From the NCBI RefSeq assembly GCF_004924335.1, contig NZ_CP024633.1, positions 3,906,001-3,970,000 on the forward strand: DNA of 64,000 bases, in the 5' to 3' direction. The translations under genes were made by a program, and so were the position numbers. The notes under the pieces are model-generated. The model was not told where the DNA came from, did no database searches, and worked only from the letters and a program-made list of their open reading frames with translations. Of the stretch, positions 33,367-53,300 are shown in pieces. Numbering within the stretch: position 1 is the first letter of the stretch; every line of letters starts with the position of its first letter. The stretch is from Mycobacteroides salmoniphilum (GTDB taxonomy: Bacteria; Actinomycetota; Actinomycetes; Mycobacteriales; Mycobacteriaceae).

Positions 33367-34620
33367 TGACCGCTCCCGCACCGAGAGGCACATCACCGCG
33401 GCAATGACGCAGAGCCCGGCAGCGAGCCGGAATGCGTTGTCGTAGTTGCCCTGCTGGTCGCGCAGCCATCCCGCACCCGCCGCCGCGATGGCCGCCCCGA
33501 TCTGATGCGAGGCGAAGACCCACCCGAACACCACGGGTGTGCGTTCACCAAAGTAGTTACGGCACAGCGCGATGGTGGGCGGCACGGTGGCCACCCAATC
33601 CAGTCCGTAGAAGATGATGAACACCCATGTAGAGGGCTCAGCGCGAGGAGAGAGCAAGGCCGGCAACAGCATCAGCGAAAGACCGCGCCCAAAGTAGTAG
33701 ATACCCAACAGGATGCGCGCATCGACCCGGTCGGTGAGCCATCCGGAGAACACCGTTCCCGCGACGTCGAAGACCCCGATCAGCGCCAGCAGGCTTGCGG
33801 CCATGGTGGTCGGCATCCCGTGGTCGTGTGCCGCAGGAATGAAGTGGGTGCCGATCAATCCGTTGGTGGTCATTCCGCAGATCGCGAAACTGCCCGCCAA
33901 CAGCCAGAAGACTGGTTGCCGCGCACCGATGAGCAGCCCTTCGAACGCCGCACCGAAACCCCCGGATGCAGCCCCCGGTTCGTCGGTATCGGCACCCAAC
34001 GGGCCAACTCCCTTATCGGCAGGCCGGTTTCGCATGAACAGCACCACCAGCGGAACCACGGAAACTGCCGACGCAGCAACGATCACCGCGGCCCACCGCC
34101 AGCCGTACGCGCCACTCACCACCGCCACCAACGGCAGGAAGATGAGCTGGCCGGTGGCGCTGGCAGCCGTCAATATGCCCGTGACCAATCCCCGGCGCGC
34201 GATGAACCACCGGGTCGCGACGGTGGCCACGAATCCCATCGAGATCGACCCGGTACCGACACCCACCAGCACACCCCAGAGCAGCAACAACTGCCAGGAC
34301 GCGGTCATGAATACGCTCAGGAAGGTGCCCGCCGCGATCAGCGTGAGCGCCACCGCCAGCACCGGACGCACTCCGAACCTGTCCATCAGCGCGGCCGCGA
34401 ACGGCGCGGTCAGCCCGAACAGCGTCATGTTGATCGACATCGCCAGCCCGATGGTGCCGTGCGACCAGCCGAACTCGGAGTGCAGCGGGTCCATCAGAAC
34501 GCCTGGGACGGATCGGAACCCGGCCGCGGCGAGTACCGCGACAAAGGCCACCACGGCGATGATCCAGGCGGGGTGAACCCGGCGGCGGCCGGGCGTCTTG
34601 GGCACCAGGGACTGCGTCAC
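33280..34620 (-). CDS. MFS transporter (OFA/MCT-like)
   Basis: The 446-residue protein has 12 predicted membrane helices of the major facilitator type: helix 1 'PAWIIAVVAFVAVLAAAGF', 'VLMDPLHSEFGWSHGTIGLAMSINM' and loop 'AALMDRFGVRPVLA', and a central cytoplasmic loop near 'RNRPADKGVGPLG'. The profile resembles monocarboxylate/oxalate-formate-type MFS carriers. The substrate is unknown. GTG 34620 is chosen because GGGCAG precedes it and because the alternative upstream start at 34671 lies in the palindromic operator. The gene is divergent from the GlxA-type regulator and is its probable target. Its C-terminal tail (HVEVDQVDGDVNGYRRPDVS) is antisense to the CPBP gene. Confidence 0.87.
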   Translation of the reverse strand: MTQSLVPKTPGRRRVHPAWIIAVVAFVAVLAAAGFRSVPGVLMDPLHSEFGWSHGTIGLAMSINMTLFGLTAPFAAALMDRFGVRPVLAVALTLIAAGTFLSVFMTASWQLLLLWGVLVGVGTGSISMGFVATVATRWFIARRGLVTGILTAASATGQLIFLPLVAVVSGAYGWRWAAVIVAASAVSVVPLVVLFMRNRPADKGVGPLGADTDEPGAASGGFGAAFEGLLIGARQPVFWLLAGSFAICGMTTNGLIGTHFIPAAHDHGMPTTMAASLLALIGVFDVAGTVFSGWLTDRVDARILLGIYYFGRGLSLMLLPALLSPRAEPSTWVFIIFYGLDWVATVPPTIALCRNYFGERTPVVFGWVFASHQIGAAIAAAGAGWLRDQQGNYDNAFRLAAGLCVIAAVMCLSVRERSSADEHVEVDQVDGDVNGYRRPDVSIPAP

Positions 34621-34654
34621 CTGCCCAGACTGACCGATAAGGCACCGTCCCACA

Positions 34655-34672
34655 ATTGGCATAAATGCCAAT
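34655..34672. promoter_or_regulatory. Perfect 8+2+8 palindrome, operator of GlxA-type regulator
   Basis: ATTGGCAT-AA-ATGCCAAT lies between the divergent MFS and AraC-type regulator genes, 19 bp before the regulator start and 35 bp before the MFS start. Its TTGGCA half-sites are typical for GlxA-subfamily regulators. Confidence 0.75.
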
Positions 34673-34690
34673 AGGTGTAAAGATCATGCC

Positions 34691-35638
34691 ATGGTACATA
34701 CGGTGGCCGTCCTGATGCTGGAGCCGCTGATCGGGTTCGACGCGACCATTCCGTCGCTGATGTTCGGCCAGGCCGGCACCGACCGCTACCGGGTCATCAC
34801 GTGCGGATTGTCCAGTGCCCCGGTCAAGACCACCTCGGGGTACGCGATCACCCCGCAGGAGGGGCCGGCCGCGCTGCGCCGTGCGGACACGGTCGTCGTC
34901 CCCGGCACCCAGTACCCGCCGGCGCGGCTTCGGGGCGAGCTGGCCGGGGAACTCCGCGCCGCACTCGACACCATCAGGCCGGGCACCCGTATCGTCTCCA
35001 TCTGCACCGGGGCCTTTGTGCTGGGTGCCGCGGGACTGCTCGACGGCCGCCGCGCCACCACCCATTGGCACAAGGCGGACGATTTTCGTGCGCTGTACCC
35101 GCGCGTGCTGCTCGATGAGACGGTCCTGTTCGTCGACGACGGCGACGTTCTGACGTCGGCGGGGCTGGCCTCGGGAATCGACTTGTGCCTGCACATTATT
35201 CGACAAGACCACGGCACGACGGCGGCCAACGATGTGGCCCGGTATTGCGTGGTACCGCCGTGGAGGGAGGGCGGCCAGGCACAGTTCATCGACCGTCCGC
35301 TCCCCGAATGCACCGGGGAATCAACGGCATCCGCCCGCAACTGGGCCCTGGAGAACCTCACCGAACCGTTGACGGTGCGGCAGCTGGCCGACTATTCCCG
35401 GATGAGCATGCGGACCTTCAATCGGCGTTTCCGCGACGAGACCGGGCTCTCCCCCGGCGACTGGGTGCGGCAGCAGCGCGTCGAATGCGCACGGGCGCTC
35501 CTGGAATCACACGATCTTGCCGTGGACGAGGTGGCTCGGCGGTCGGGCCTCGGCTCGGCCGCCAATCTGCGGCATCACCTGCGCCGTGGGTTCGGCATGA
35601 GTCCTACCCACTACCGAAAAACGTTCCGGGGCAGTTGA
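34691..35638 (+). CDS. GlxA-family (DJ-1/PfpI-AraC) transcriptional regulator
   Basis: The 315-residue regulator joins an N-terminal DJ-1/PfpI-like domain (residues 1-185: 'IRPGTRIVSICTGAFVLGAAGLLDGR' region with the nucleophile-elbow cysteine, 'ATTHWHKADDFRALYP') to a C-terminal AraC double helix-turn-helix ('LTVRQLADYSRMSMRTFNRRFRDETGLSPGDW' region and 'LESHDLAVDEVARRSGLGSAANLRHHLRR' region). Such regulators sense small metabolites and usually control a neighbouring transporter or enzyme. The divergent MFS gene with a shared palindromic operator makes it a likely regulator of that gene and of itself. It is convergent with gap with five bases between stop codons. Confidence 0.92.
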   Translation: MVHTVAVLMLEPLIGFDATIPSLMFGQAGTDRYRVITCGLSSAPVKTTSGYAITPQEGPAALRRADTVVVPGTQYPPARLRGELAGELRAALDTIRPGTRIVSICTGAFVLGAAGLLDGRRATTHWHKADDFRALYPRVLLDETVLFVDDGDVLTSAGLASGIDLCLHIIRQDHGTTAANDVARYCVVPPWREGGQAQFIDRPLPECTGESTASARNWALENLTEPLTVRQLADYSRMSMRTFNRRFRDETGLSPGDWVRQQRVECARALLESHDLAVDEVARRSGLGSAANLRHHLRRGFGMSPTHYRKTFRGS

Positions 35639-35643
35639 CTCGG

Positions 35644-36447
35644 CTAGACGATGCCTATACCCGTCAGCACTTGCCAGATCCCGACCACCGCGAAAAGGAC
35701 GAGCAGCACCACTTGCCGGTGGGCAAGTGCCCAGTTGTGAATCGGTTCGAGTATCGCCTGGGTTCTCGACGGAGCGATCACGTAGCTGATGAGCGCTACC
35801 TCGAACACGGCAAGCATCGCGAAGACGAAAACCACGGCAGCGAGAATCTGTGTGCCCATCGCGGTTCCCGACCCGACGATGATGGTGTCGACCAGGAGAA
35901 CCAGTGGAGGCGGAGGCATGTATCCGATGCCGAGCACCAGCGCGACCCACAGCGCCCCGTTCTCCCAGGCGCCCTTGCCGTGATGGAAAAGGCGTCGAAG
36001 CTTCGTCACCACAACGGCGATCGCACCCCTGACACGGCCAACCGACCGGGGTTCGGCCGTCGGCGTCTCCGGATCTAGTACCAAAACCGACGAATCCCCA
36101 CCCGCGCCGGCGGCCACAGGCTGATTCTCTCGCTTACGCGACCGAAGACGCACCGCGATCACCACGGCCAGCACGATGCACAGCACGCCGGTTCCCAATT
36201 GGAGAGGTTTGACGGACGAGCCCGGGTCTGCCGTCGCAAGGTTCTTCGCGAAGGACGCAAAACTCGGCACCATATGCAAGGCGAAAAGCGCTATCACAAA
36301 GGACGGCACATTCACCATCAGCGCACCGACCCAGAAGGCCAGGAGGTTTTGCACCGGCCGAGGCCGCGAGATGACCACCAGGATCAGGCCGAGTAGCACC
36401 GGATTGAGTGACATCAAAAATGCCAACCCCAACAGTTCGCGCCACAT
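35644..36447 (-). CDS. gap: GPL-addressing membrane protein Gap
   Basis: Gap is an integral membrane protein required for transport of glycopeptidolipids to the cell surface in M. smegmatis. ATG 36447 (MWRELLGLAFLMSLNPVLLG) is chosen over the ATG at 36474 because it fits the family N-terminus. The 267-residue protein has six hydrophobic helices in two groups of three, with a long polar loop in the middle (about residues 105-150, 'RSRKRENQPVAAGAGGDSS'). It is downstream of mps2 by 167 bp on the same strand, as in other GPL loci. The related Sap-type protein is not in this window. It is not an enzyme by any visible motif. Confidence 0.92.
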   Translation of the reverse strand: MWRELLGLAFLMSLNPVLLGLILVVISRPRPVQNLLAFWVGALMVNVPSFVIALFALHMVPSFASFAKNLATADPGSSVKPLQLGTGVLCIVLAVVIAVRLRSRKRENQPVAAGAGGDSSVLVLDPETPTAEPRSVGRVRGAIAVVVTKLRRLFHHGKGAWENGALWVALVLGIGYMPPPPLVLLVDTIIVGSGTAMGTQILAAVVFVFAMLAVFEVALISYVIAPSRTQAILEPIHNWALAHRQVVLLVLFAVVGIWQVLTGIGIV

Positions 36448-36613
36448 ATCGATAACCCTACTCTGTTTGCTCACGAATGGCAGCGCCAGCCGTGAGGCAA
36501 CGAATTGCGCTGGCTACATTAGTGAGATGGCTAATCATGCGGGCAGACGACAGCCCAATTGACTTAGCCATCATGAAACAACTTGCGTTGCGACCCCGAC
36601 CATTTCTCGCACG

Positions 36614-44340
<7,727 letters not shown>

Positions 44341-44344
<4 letters not shown>

Positions 44345-47300
44345 GAGGGCTCCTTCTTCTTCCCTTTGACATCGGACGTCATGGCCTCCAGCACGCGCTG
44401 GAACCTCTTGACCAACTTTCCAATTCGGACAGCGTTGAAGACATCGGTGTCAAATTCGACGCGAAGCCCCAGCTCGTGGCCCGGTGTGGCTTGCACCGCG
44501 AGCGGGTAATGGTTGTACTCACGATTACTGAACCCGGTGATAGACAACTCATGCACGCGCGATAGCGCTGCCGCGTCGATGGGGTAGTTCTCGTAGACGA
44601 ACATGGTGTCAAACAGCTGATCATGCCCGACGGCATGATGAATCTCGTTGAGCGCCAAGTGCTGATGCTCCAGTGTGTCCCCGTACGCGCCCTGCAGCTG
44701 GTTCAACAGGTCGGCGATGGTGGTGGCCGAGGTGATGGTCGCGCGGACCGGCACCGTGTTGATCAACAGGCCCACCATCGATTCCGCCCCGACGAGATCG
44801 GTGGGCCTACCCGATACCGCGGTGCCGAACGCGACATCGGTCTGGCCGGTCAGCCACATCAGCAGCTGCGCCCATGCGGCCTGCAGCACCGTGCTGACCG
44901 TGGTGCGGCAGGAGCGAGCGAGCTCGCCGAGTGCCTGTGTGGTCTCGGCAGACACCTCGAAGGACTGAACCCCTCTTCGTCCCAGCACCATTCGCCCGGG
45001 CGGGCCCACCAAGGTCGGGGTCTCGAAACCTTCGAAGACCTTGCCCCAGGCCGCGCGTGCAGTGCTGTTGTCCTGTCCGGATAACCAGGTCACAAACCTG
45101 CGGTAGGCCACCGGTGCCGGCAGGCGTTCCCCGAAATAGCTCGCGAAGATCTCCTGCAGCAGGATCGGCTTTGACCACCCGTCGAGCACGATGTGGTGAT
45201 TGGTGACCAGGAACCGGTACTGGTCCTCCCCGGTCCGGGCCAGCGCGGCCCGGAACGCCGGTTGCGCGGCCAGGTCGCAGACCGCGGCCCGCTCCGCGGC
45301 GGAAAGCCGCTCAACCCGCTGCTCGACATCAGCGCCGCCGTCCGCGTCGAGCTCGATGTACTGCCATGCCAGTTCGGGATCGGCCGGAATGAGCTGCACT
45401 GGAGCGCCGAACTCCTCGTAGAACGTGGCGACGACGTTCGGGCGACGTTTGATCGCGGTGTGCACGGCTTCCTCGAGCCGCTTCGGATCCAGCGGGCCAC
45501 TCAAGGCCACATCGAGCTGCACCGCGTACAGGTCGTCACTGCCCTCCATCGCATGTGGTGCCAGATTCGAGTGGAACAGCAGCCCCTGCTGCAGCGGAGT
45601 CAACGGCAGGACATCGGCGATCTGATACTGCTCGTGCAGCTGGTCGATCTGTTGCTGGCTCAGTCGCGCCGGAACGACGTCGGACGGAGTGAGCCCGCCA
45701 CCACCCGAGCGCACATGCGAGCAGATCCCGGCCAACGCGTCGAACCAGAGCCGGCTGATCCTGTCGACCTGGTCGTGGCTCAACGCCGATAGCGCCCAGG
45801 TCCACGTCGCATGCAAGCGACCGGAGTCGGGCCCGGCGCCTTCCATCACACCGGCATTGAGCTCCACGGTGTGCCCCAACGGAGTCGGTACCGACGTCGC
45901 CGCGGCAGTGATCGACACCCCGCCGGAGTCGATCCGCCACAGATCCTCGGAGAGGTCGGCTCCGCCTGCACCAAGCCGGCCCAGGTAGTTGAACCCGATC
46001 GCCGGGTCCGGTCCCGCGACGTCAACATCGGGGTTCAGGTACCGCAACAGCCCGTAAGTGAGTCCGTCGGGCAGGGCACGCAGTTGTTCCTTGGCGTCCT
46101 TGATGATGGGAGCCAGCGCGGAATCACCGGCAACCACGTGTGCCCACGACAGTTCACCCACTGCCAACGACACCGGATACTTGCTGGTGAACCAGCCGAC
46201 GGTGCGCGACAGATCAATGTCTCGCTCGAGAGTTCCGCCCAGTTCTTCGTTGCGGCCATGGCCTTCCACGTCGATTCCGATCGGCGCACCACCGGAGCCG
46301 AGAAACTCGTTCCACGCCAAGGCGAAAGCGATCAGCAGGATGTCCTGGACACCAGCGTGGTACGCGGCGGGCACCTCACCCAGCAATTCCCGGGTGAGGT
46401 CAGCGTCCAGCGATACCGACAACTGTCCTGCACTGACATAGGTGTCCATCGTGGGGTGTGCCGGCGGCAACGCGGCCGGGATCGCCTCTACCTGGCCCCA
46501 GGTGTCGGCCAACGCCACCACGTCGGCCGAACGCGCGTGCTGGTCGAGCAGTGTCGCCCATCGGGCAAATGACGTTCCGCCCGACGGCAGCTCCACCGGT
46601 TGTCCACCGTGATGCTGCGCCCAAGCGATATTGATGTCTTCCAACAGAATTCGCCATGACACCGCATCCACCGCCAGGTGGTGAATGATCAGCACCAGCC
46701 TGCTGTTGCCGCGTTCCCACAGTGCGCTCAGCATCGAACCGGTAGCGGGGCTCAGGCGCGACCGCGCCTGATACAGCGCCTCGTCGGTCAACGCATCAAC
46801 CGCGAGCAGGCAATCGTTCGCGTCTACCGCCCCTGTCTCTGGGACCAGAAGCGACCAATCACCGCCGGCGCCCTCGGCACGAAGCCTCAGGGTGGCGTGC
46901 CGATCCAGCAAGGCCTGCAGCACGATGACCACATCGTCGTCGGTGACTCCCTCGGGAGCTTGCAACACCACGGTCTGATTGAACTCGTCGACCTTGCCAC
47001 CAAGCCCTTGCAGCCACTGGATGATTGGTGTGGCCACCACCGGACCTGTGCCCTCGTCGACGACTGCCGTCGCTCCGTCGGCGAACACTGCTACCTGCGC
47101 CAGCCGCGACACGGTCTGCTCGACGAAGATGTCGCGCGGCCGCAGCAACAGACCAGCGGCCCGGGCGCGGGCTACCACCTGCATCGACGAAATACTGTCC
47201 CCGCCAAGGTCGAAGAATGAATCGTCGACACCGATCTGTTCTACGCCGAGCACCTGGGCATAGATGCCGGCCAAGATTTCCTCTACCGCATCCTCCGGTG

Positions 47301-50300
47301 CCCGGTAGTGGTCGGCGTCCTGGTACTCGGGTGCGGGCAGTGCGCGAGTGTCGAGCTTGCCGTTGACCGTCAACGGCAAGGCACTCAACACCACGACGGC
47401 CGCGGGAACCATGTACGCGGGCAGCCGCTCGGCCAGCACGGAACGCACCGCTGCGGGATCCAAAGTCCCCGCGATCGATTCGGTGATGTAACCCACCAAC
47501 CGCTTGTCGCCGGGCCGGTCCTCGCGTGCGATCACCGCCGCTTGGTCCACGCCGTCCACACGGGCCAGTGCCGCGTGCACCTCACCGAGTTCGATGCGGT
47601 ATCCGCGGATCTTGACCTGCTTGTCGGCGCGTCCCACATACCGCAGCTGGCCGTCCTCGCCCCACTGCACCAGATCTCCGGTGCGATACATCCGCGATCC
47701 GGGCGCCCCGAATGGGCAGGCGACGAAACGTGTTGTCGTCAGGTCCGAACGTCCCAGGTAACCACTCGCCTGGCCGGACCCCGCCACATACAACTCACCG
47801 ACGACACCAACCGGCACCTGGCGCAGCCAACCGTCCAAGACGAAGAAGGCGAGATGCTCCAACGGCACACCGATCGGGCTGCTGGTGCTGCCGACGTCGC
47901 CGCTGCCGATCTCCCGGAAGGAGGCGTGCACTGTCGTCTCGGTGATGCCGTACATGTTGATCATCCGCGGCAGCCCCGGGTGGCTGTCGAACCATGGCGA
48001 CAGACGCTGCGGTTCAAGTGCCTCTCCGCCGAAGACCACCGTCTGCAGCTTGAGCTGCTGCCCCACTTCGGGTTGCAGCGCATCCGCGGTTTGCAACGCG
48101 TAGAAGGCCGAAGGAGTCTGACTCAGCACGCTGACTTCTTCGCTGACAAGCATGGCGTGCAGTTCTTCCGGGGAGCGCACCACCGCATCGGGCACGATGA
48201 GCAGCCGGCCGCCGTACAGCAGTGCACCCCAGATTTCCCACACGGAGTAGTCGAAGGCCAGGGAGTGGCATTGTGTCCAGACCTGGCCCAAATCTAGTTC
48301 TGCGTCCAGCGATTCCAACAATTGGGCAACGTTGCGGTGGGTAACCGCCACACCCTTCGGGGCGCCGGTGGTTCCCGAGGTGTAGATGATGTACGCGATG
48401 TCGTCCACCGCGGGGACAGGTAATGCGTTCTCCGACTGCTGATCTACGGCAGGATCATTGATATCAATAGCCGGCACCCCGGACCCGGCCAGGCGCCCCA
48501 GCAGGTCCGCCGTCGTGACCGCGGCAACCGGCGCCGCGTCCCGCAGTACGAATTCCACCCGAGAGTCGGGGTGTGCGGGGTCGATCGGCAGATACGCCGC
48601 TCCAGTCTTGAGCACGGCCAGAATCGCCGCGATCGCCTCACCGGTACGGGGAAGCAGTAGCGCCACCCGCTCACCCGGGCGGGCGCCACGGGTCACCAAA
48701 TGGTTCGCCAATCTGTTGGCGCTCGCGTCCAATTCGCCATAGGTCCAAGAACGTTCACCACAGGTGATCGCGACTGCCTCCGGTGCGCGCGCGACCTGAG
48801 CGGCGAACAGTGCCGGGATCGAGGTCAACGCCAGCTCCGGACGGGTCAGCACTGCGCGGTTACCCCACGTGTCCAACCGATCGTGTTCGCCGGCATCGAG
48901 TAGGTCGATGGAAGACAACCGCGTGGTGGGGTCCGCGACCATGGCCGTCAGCACCTGCCGCAGTCTGTCCACGATGATCTCGATCGCCGCCGGTTCGAAT
49001 ACCTCGGTGTCGAATTCGACACGCAGGCCCAACTCTTGCCCCGGCATGGCCACGACGGACAGGGGGTAATGGTTGTATTCGCGGCTGCTGAAGTCGGTGA
49101 TGGCCAGCTCTTGCACACCCAACTGCGCACCGACGTCGATCGGGTAGTTCTCGTACACGAACAGCGTGTCGAAAAGTCTGTCCAGACCGATCGCGTGGTG
49201 AATCTCGTTGAGCGCCAAGTGCTCGTGCTCGACGGTGTCGTTGTGGGTGCGTTGCAGCTGGTCCAGCAGATCGGCGACGGTGGTGGCCGCGGTGATGTTT
49301 GCGCGTACCGGCACCGTGTTGATCAACAGGCCAACCATCGAGTCGGCTCCAGCCAAGTCCGCGGGACGCCCCGACACCGCGGTGCCGAACGCCACATCGT
49401 GGTGACCGGTCAACCAGGTCAGCACTTGAGCCCACGCTGCCTGGAGCACCGTGTTGACGGTGGTGCGCTGGGCACGGGCCAGCTCCGAGAGCGAACCGGT
49501 GATGTGCTCCGGTATCCGATAGGACTCGACGCCGCGGCGACCCGCGGTAGCAAGCGAACCGACCAGCGTGGGGGTCTCGAAACCGTCGAGGGCCGCACCC
49601 CATGCCGATTGCGCCGCAACACGATCCTGCCCCGCCAACCAGGTGACGAAGTTTCGGTACGGTGCGGCCGAAGGCAGGCGCTGCCCGTAATAGGCGCCAA
49701 AGACTTCCTGCAGCAAGATCGGCAGCGACCAGCCATCAATCACGATGTGGTGAGCGGTCAGGACGAGCCGATGCCGATTTTCCGTAGGACCACCGAGCCC
49801 GGAGATGAGCGTCGCCCGGAAGACCGGCTCGGTGAAAATCCTGCAGGCCGCCGCGCGCTCTGCCGCACACAGCTGCTCAACCTGCGCATCGACATCGCCG
49901 ACCAATTCAACATGCTGCCAAGCAATCACAGGATCAGCCAGGATGATCTGCAGGGGCTCCCCGTACTCCTCACTGAAGACGGCGGCCAGGTTCGGATGGC
50001 GTCGCACCACCGTGTACACCGCGGCACGCAAGCGACCCGCATCCAGCGGCCCGGTCACCGTCAGCCCCAACTGGACCGCGTAGACGTCATCACCTACGGA
50101 ATCCCCAGTGGCCTCGGCAAATCCGGCCTGGAACAACAGCCCCTGCTGCAACGGGGTAAGCGGGAGCACATCGGCGACCTCGTACTGCTGCACCAGCGTG
50201 TCGATCTGCTGCTGGGTCAGGCGCGCGGGCGCCAGATCCGACGGCGTCAGGCCGCCTCCACCCGAACGCACGTGAGCGCATATCCCGCTGAGCGCCTCGA

Positions 50301-53300
50301 ACCACAACTGGCTCAGCCGATCAGCCTGCGCATCGTCCAAAGCTGAAGGCGCCCAAGCCCAGTTGGCCCGAAGCTCCGGACCGGACTCGGTGTCCATTGT
50401 CCCGGCGTTGAGCTCCACCGAGTGGGCCAGCGGCATCGAAATCGCCGCAGCCACATCGGTCATCGACAAACTCTCGTGGCTTATCCGCCAGAAATCCTCA
50501 GAGAGCTCGGCCGCTCCCGCACCCAGGCGCCCGAGGTAGTTGAAACCGATTGTCGGCTCCGGCCCGGACAGGTCGATATCGGGGTTCAGGTAGCGTAGCA
50601 AACCATAGGTCAATCCGTCGGGCAAGGCACGCAGCTGCTCCTTGGCCGCCTTGACCACCTGTCCGAGTGCAGCCTCGCCCGCCGTCACCTGCCCCCACGA
50701 CAGTTCGCCTACCGCCAATGACGCCGGGTACTTGGTGGTGAACCACCCGACCGTGCGCGACAGGTCGATGCGGCGATGAACAGCTTCGCCGATCTCCTCC
50801 TGTCGCCCGTGCCCCTCGATGTCGAGCGCGATCGGCGCTCCCCTGGTGCCAAGGAATTCATTCCAGGCCAAACCGAAGGCGATCAATAGAACATCTTGCA
50901 CCCCAGCGTGAAACGCCGCAGGCACCTCGCCGAGCAGTTGTCTCGTGGTCTCGACATCCAATGACAGAGATAGTCGTCCGGCGTTGGCGTACGTGTCGGT
51001 GGCGGGCTGGACCGCGGACACTCGTGCAGGTGCAGTCAGTACCTGCTTCCATGCATCGGCGTGCTCCACCACATCCGTGGACCGCGCGTGTTCGAACAGC
51101 AGCGAGGACCAACGGGCGAAGGACGTCCCACCGGTCGGCAGCACCACATCCGCTCCACTGTGATGCTGCGCCCACGCGATATTCAAGTCTTCCAAGAGAA
51201 TTCGCCACGACACTCCGTCGACAGCCAGGTGGTGAATCACCAACGCCAGCTGGCCGGCACCGGGGACCCATACCGCGCTCAGCATCGATCCGGTGGCCAC
51301 ATTCAGTCGAGAACGGGCCGCCACCAACGCCTTATCCGACAAGGCATCGACGACGTACAGGCAATCACGGGCCGCTATCGCGCCCGCCTCCGGGACGAAC
51401 AGTGCCCACGCGCCGTCATTGTCCGTGGCGCGCAGCCGCAGCGTGGCATGCCTGTCCAGCAAAGCCTGCAACACGACAACCACGTCGTCCTCGGAAACTC
51501 CCGAAGGTGCCTGAACCACAAGTGTCTGGTTGAACTCATCGACCGCACCCGCCGAGCCCTGCACGCTGTGCAGCCAGTGCATGATCGGCGTGACTTCCAC
51601 GGGTCCGAGGCCTTCGTCCACCACATCGGCTTCGCCGCCGGAGATTTCGACGATCGCGGCCAGTCGCGACACGGTCTGCTCGATGAAGACATCACGCGGC
51701 CGGCACAACACACCCGCGGCGCGGGCGCGGGCGACCACCTGCATCGACAGGATGCTGTCGCCACCCAGATCAAAGAAGGAGTCGTCGACTCCGACACGGT
51801 CAATACCGAGCACCTGGGCGTAGACACCGACCAGGATTTCCTCGACGGCAGTACCGGGTGCCCGGTAGTCAGCACCCAGACCGCCGTATTCGGGAGTCGG
51901 CAACGCGCGCGTGTCCAGTTTGTTGTTGGACGTCAGAGGCAACGCCTCAAGCACCACCACCGCCACCGGAACCATGTAGGGCGGAAGACGTTTCGCCAAG
52001 GTGCTGCGCACATCGGCGGGGCCTGCCGTCCCCGTGACATAGCCGACGAGGCGTTTGTCTCCGGGCCGGTCCTCGCGGACGATCACTGCTGCCTGGTCCA
52101 CCCCATCGAGCGCACTCAACGCGGCTTGGACTTCACCGAGTTCAATGCGGTACCCACGGATCTTGACCTGCTCATCGGCCCGGCCCAGATACTGCAGCTG
52201 TCCGTCATCTCCCCACGACACCAGATCCCCGGTGCGATACATGCGTGTACCCGGCTGCCCAAAGGGGCACGCCACGAAGCGCGAGGCCGTCAGGTTGGAG
52301 CGGCCGATGTACCCGCAAGCGACACCCTCACCAGCGACATACAGTTCCCCGACGACGCCGGCCGGCACCGGTTGCATCCAGGTGTCCAACACAAAAAGCG
52401 CCGCACCGGGTACCGGCGCGCCGATCGGAACCACAGAATCCGGCGACCCTGCTTCCAGCGGGGCACTGATCGCCACGCACATCGTGGTCTCGGTCGGTCC
52501 GTAAGCGTTGATCATCACCCGGCCGGGTGCCCACCGCTCGACGACCGCCGCAGGGCACGCCTCACCCACCACGGCAAGCGCCGTGGACTCAAGGCCTTCG
52601 GGGGAAAGCATCGCCACAGCCGACGGCGTTTGCGTCAGGACGGTGACCTGTTCGGCGACCAGCACATCGTGGAAATCCGCGGGTGAGCCCGTGATCGATT
52701 CAGGTACCACCACCAGTCGGCCACCGCGCAGCAATGCGCCCCAGATCTCCCATACCGAAACATCGAACGCCAACGAATGGCAGAGCGGCCATACCCCGGG
52801 GTTCGGCAGACCGGCATCGAGCGTCACCATCAACTGGGTGACATTGTGGTGCGTGACGCCAACGCCCTTGGGGGCTCCCGTGGTGCCCGAGGTGTAGATG
52901 ATGTAAGCGATGTCATCTGGACTCGCGCCGAGCCACGGAGCCGCCGGCACCGTATCGAGTGAGGTATCGGCGGCGGGATCGAGGTCGATGATGGCGAGAT
53001 CAAAACCGTCCAGCCGCGCCCTGAGCCCAGCGGTGGTGATCGCGGCCACCGGTGCAGCATCACCGAGGATGTACTCCAGCCGCGACGCCGGTACCGCCGG
53101 GTCGATCGGCAGGTATGCCGCCCCGACCTTCAGCACGGCCAGTATTCCGATGACCGCCTGAGCAGAGCGGTCCGACAGCAGAACCACGCGGTCGCCGGGA
53201 CCCACGCCGTGCGATACCAGCCGAACCGCCAGACTGTCGGCGGCCGCGTCGAGCTCGCGGTAGGTCAGCGTGCGGTCTGCGAAGGTCAACGCGGCAGCAT

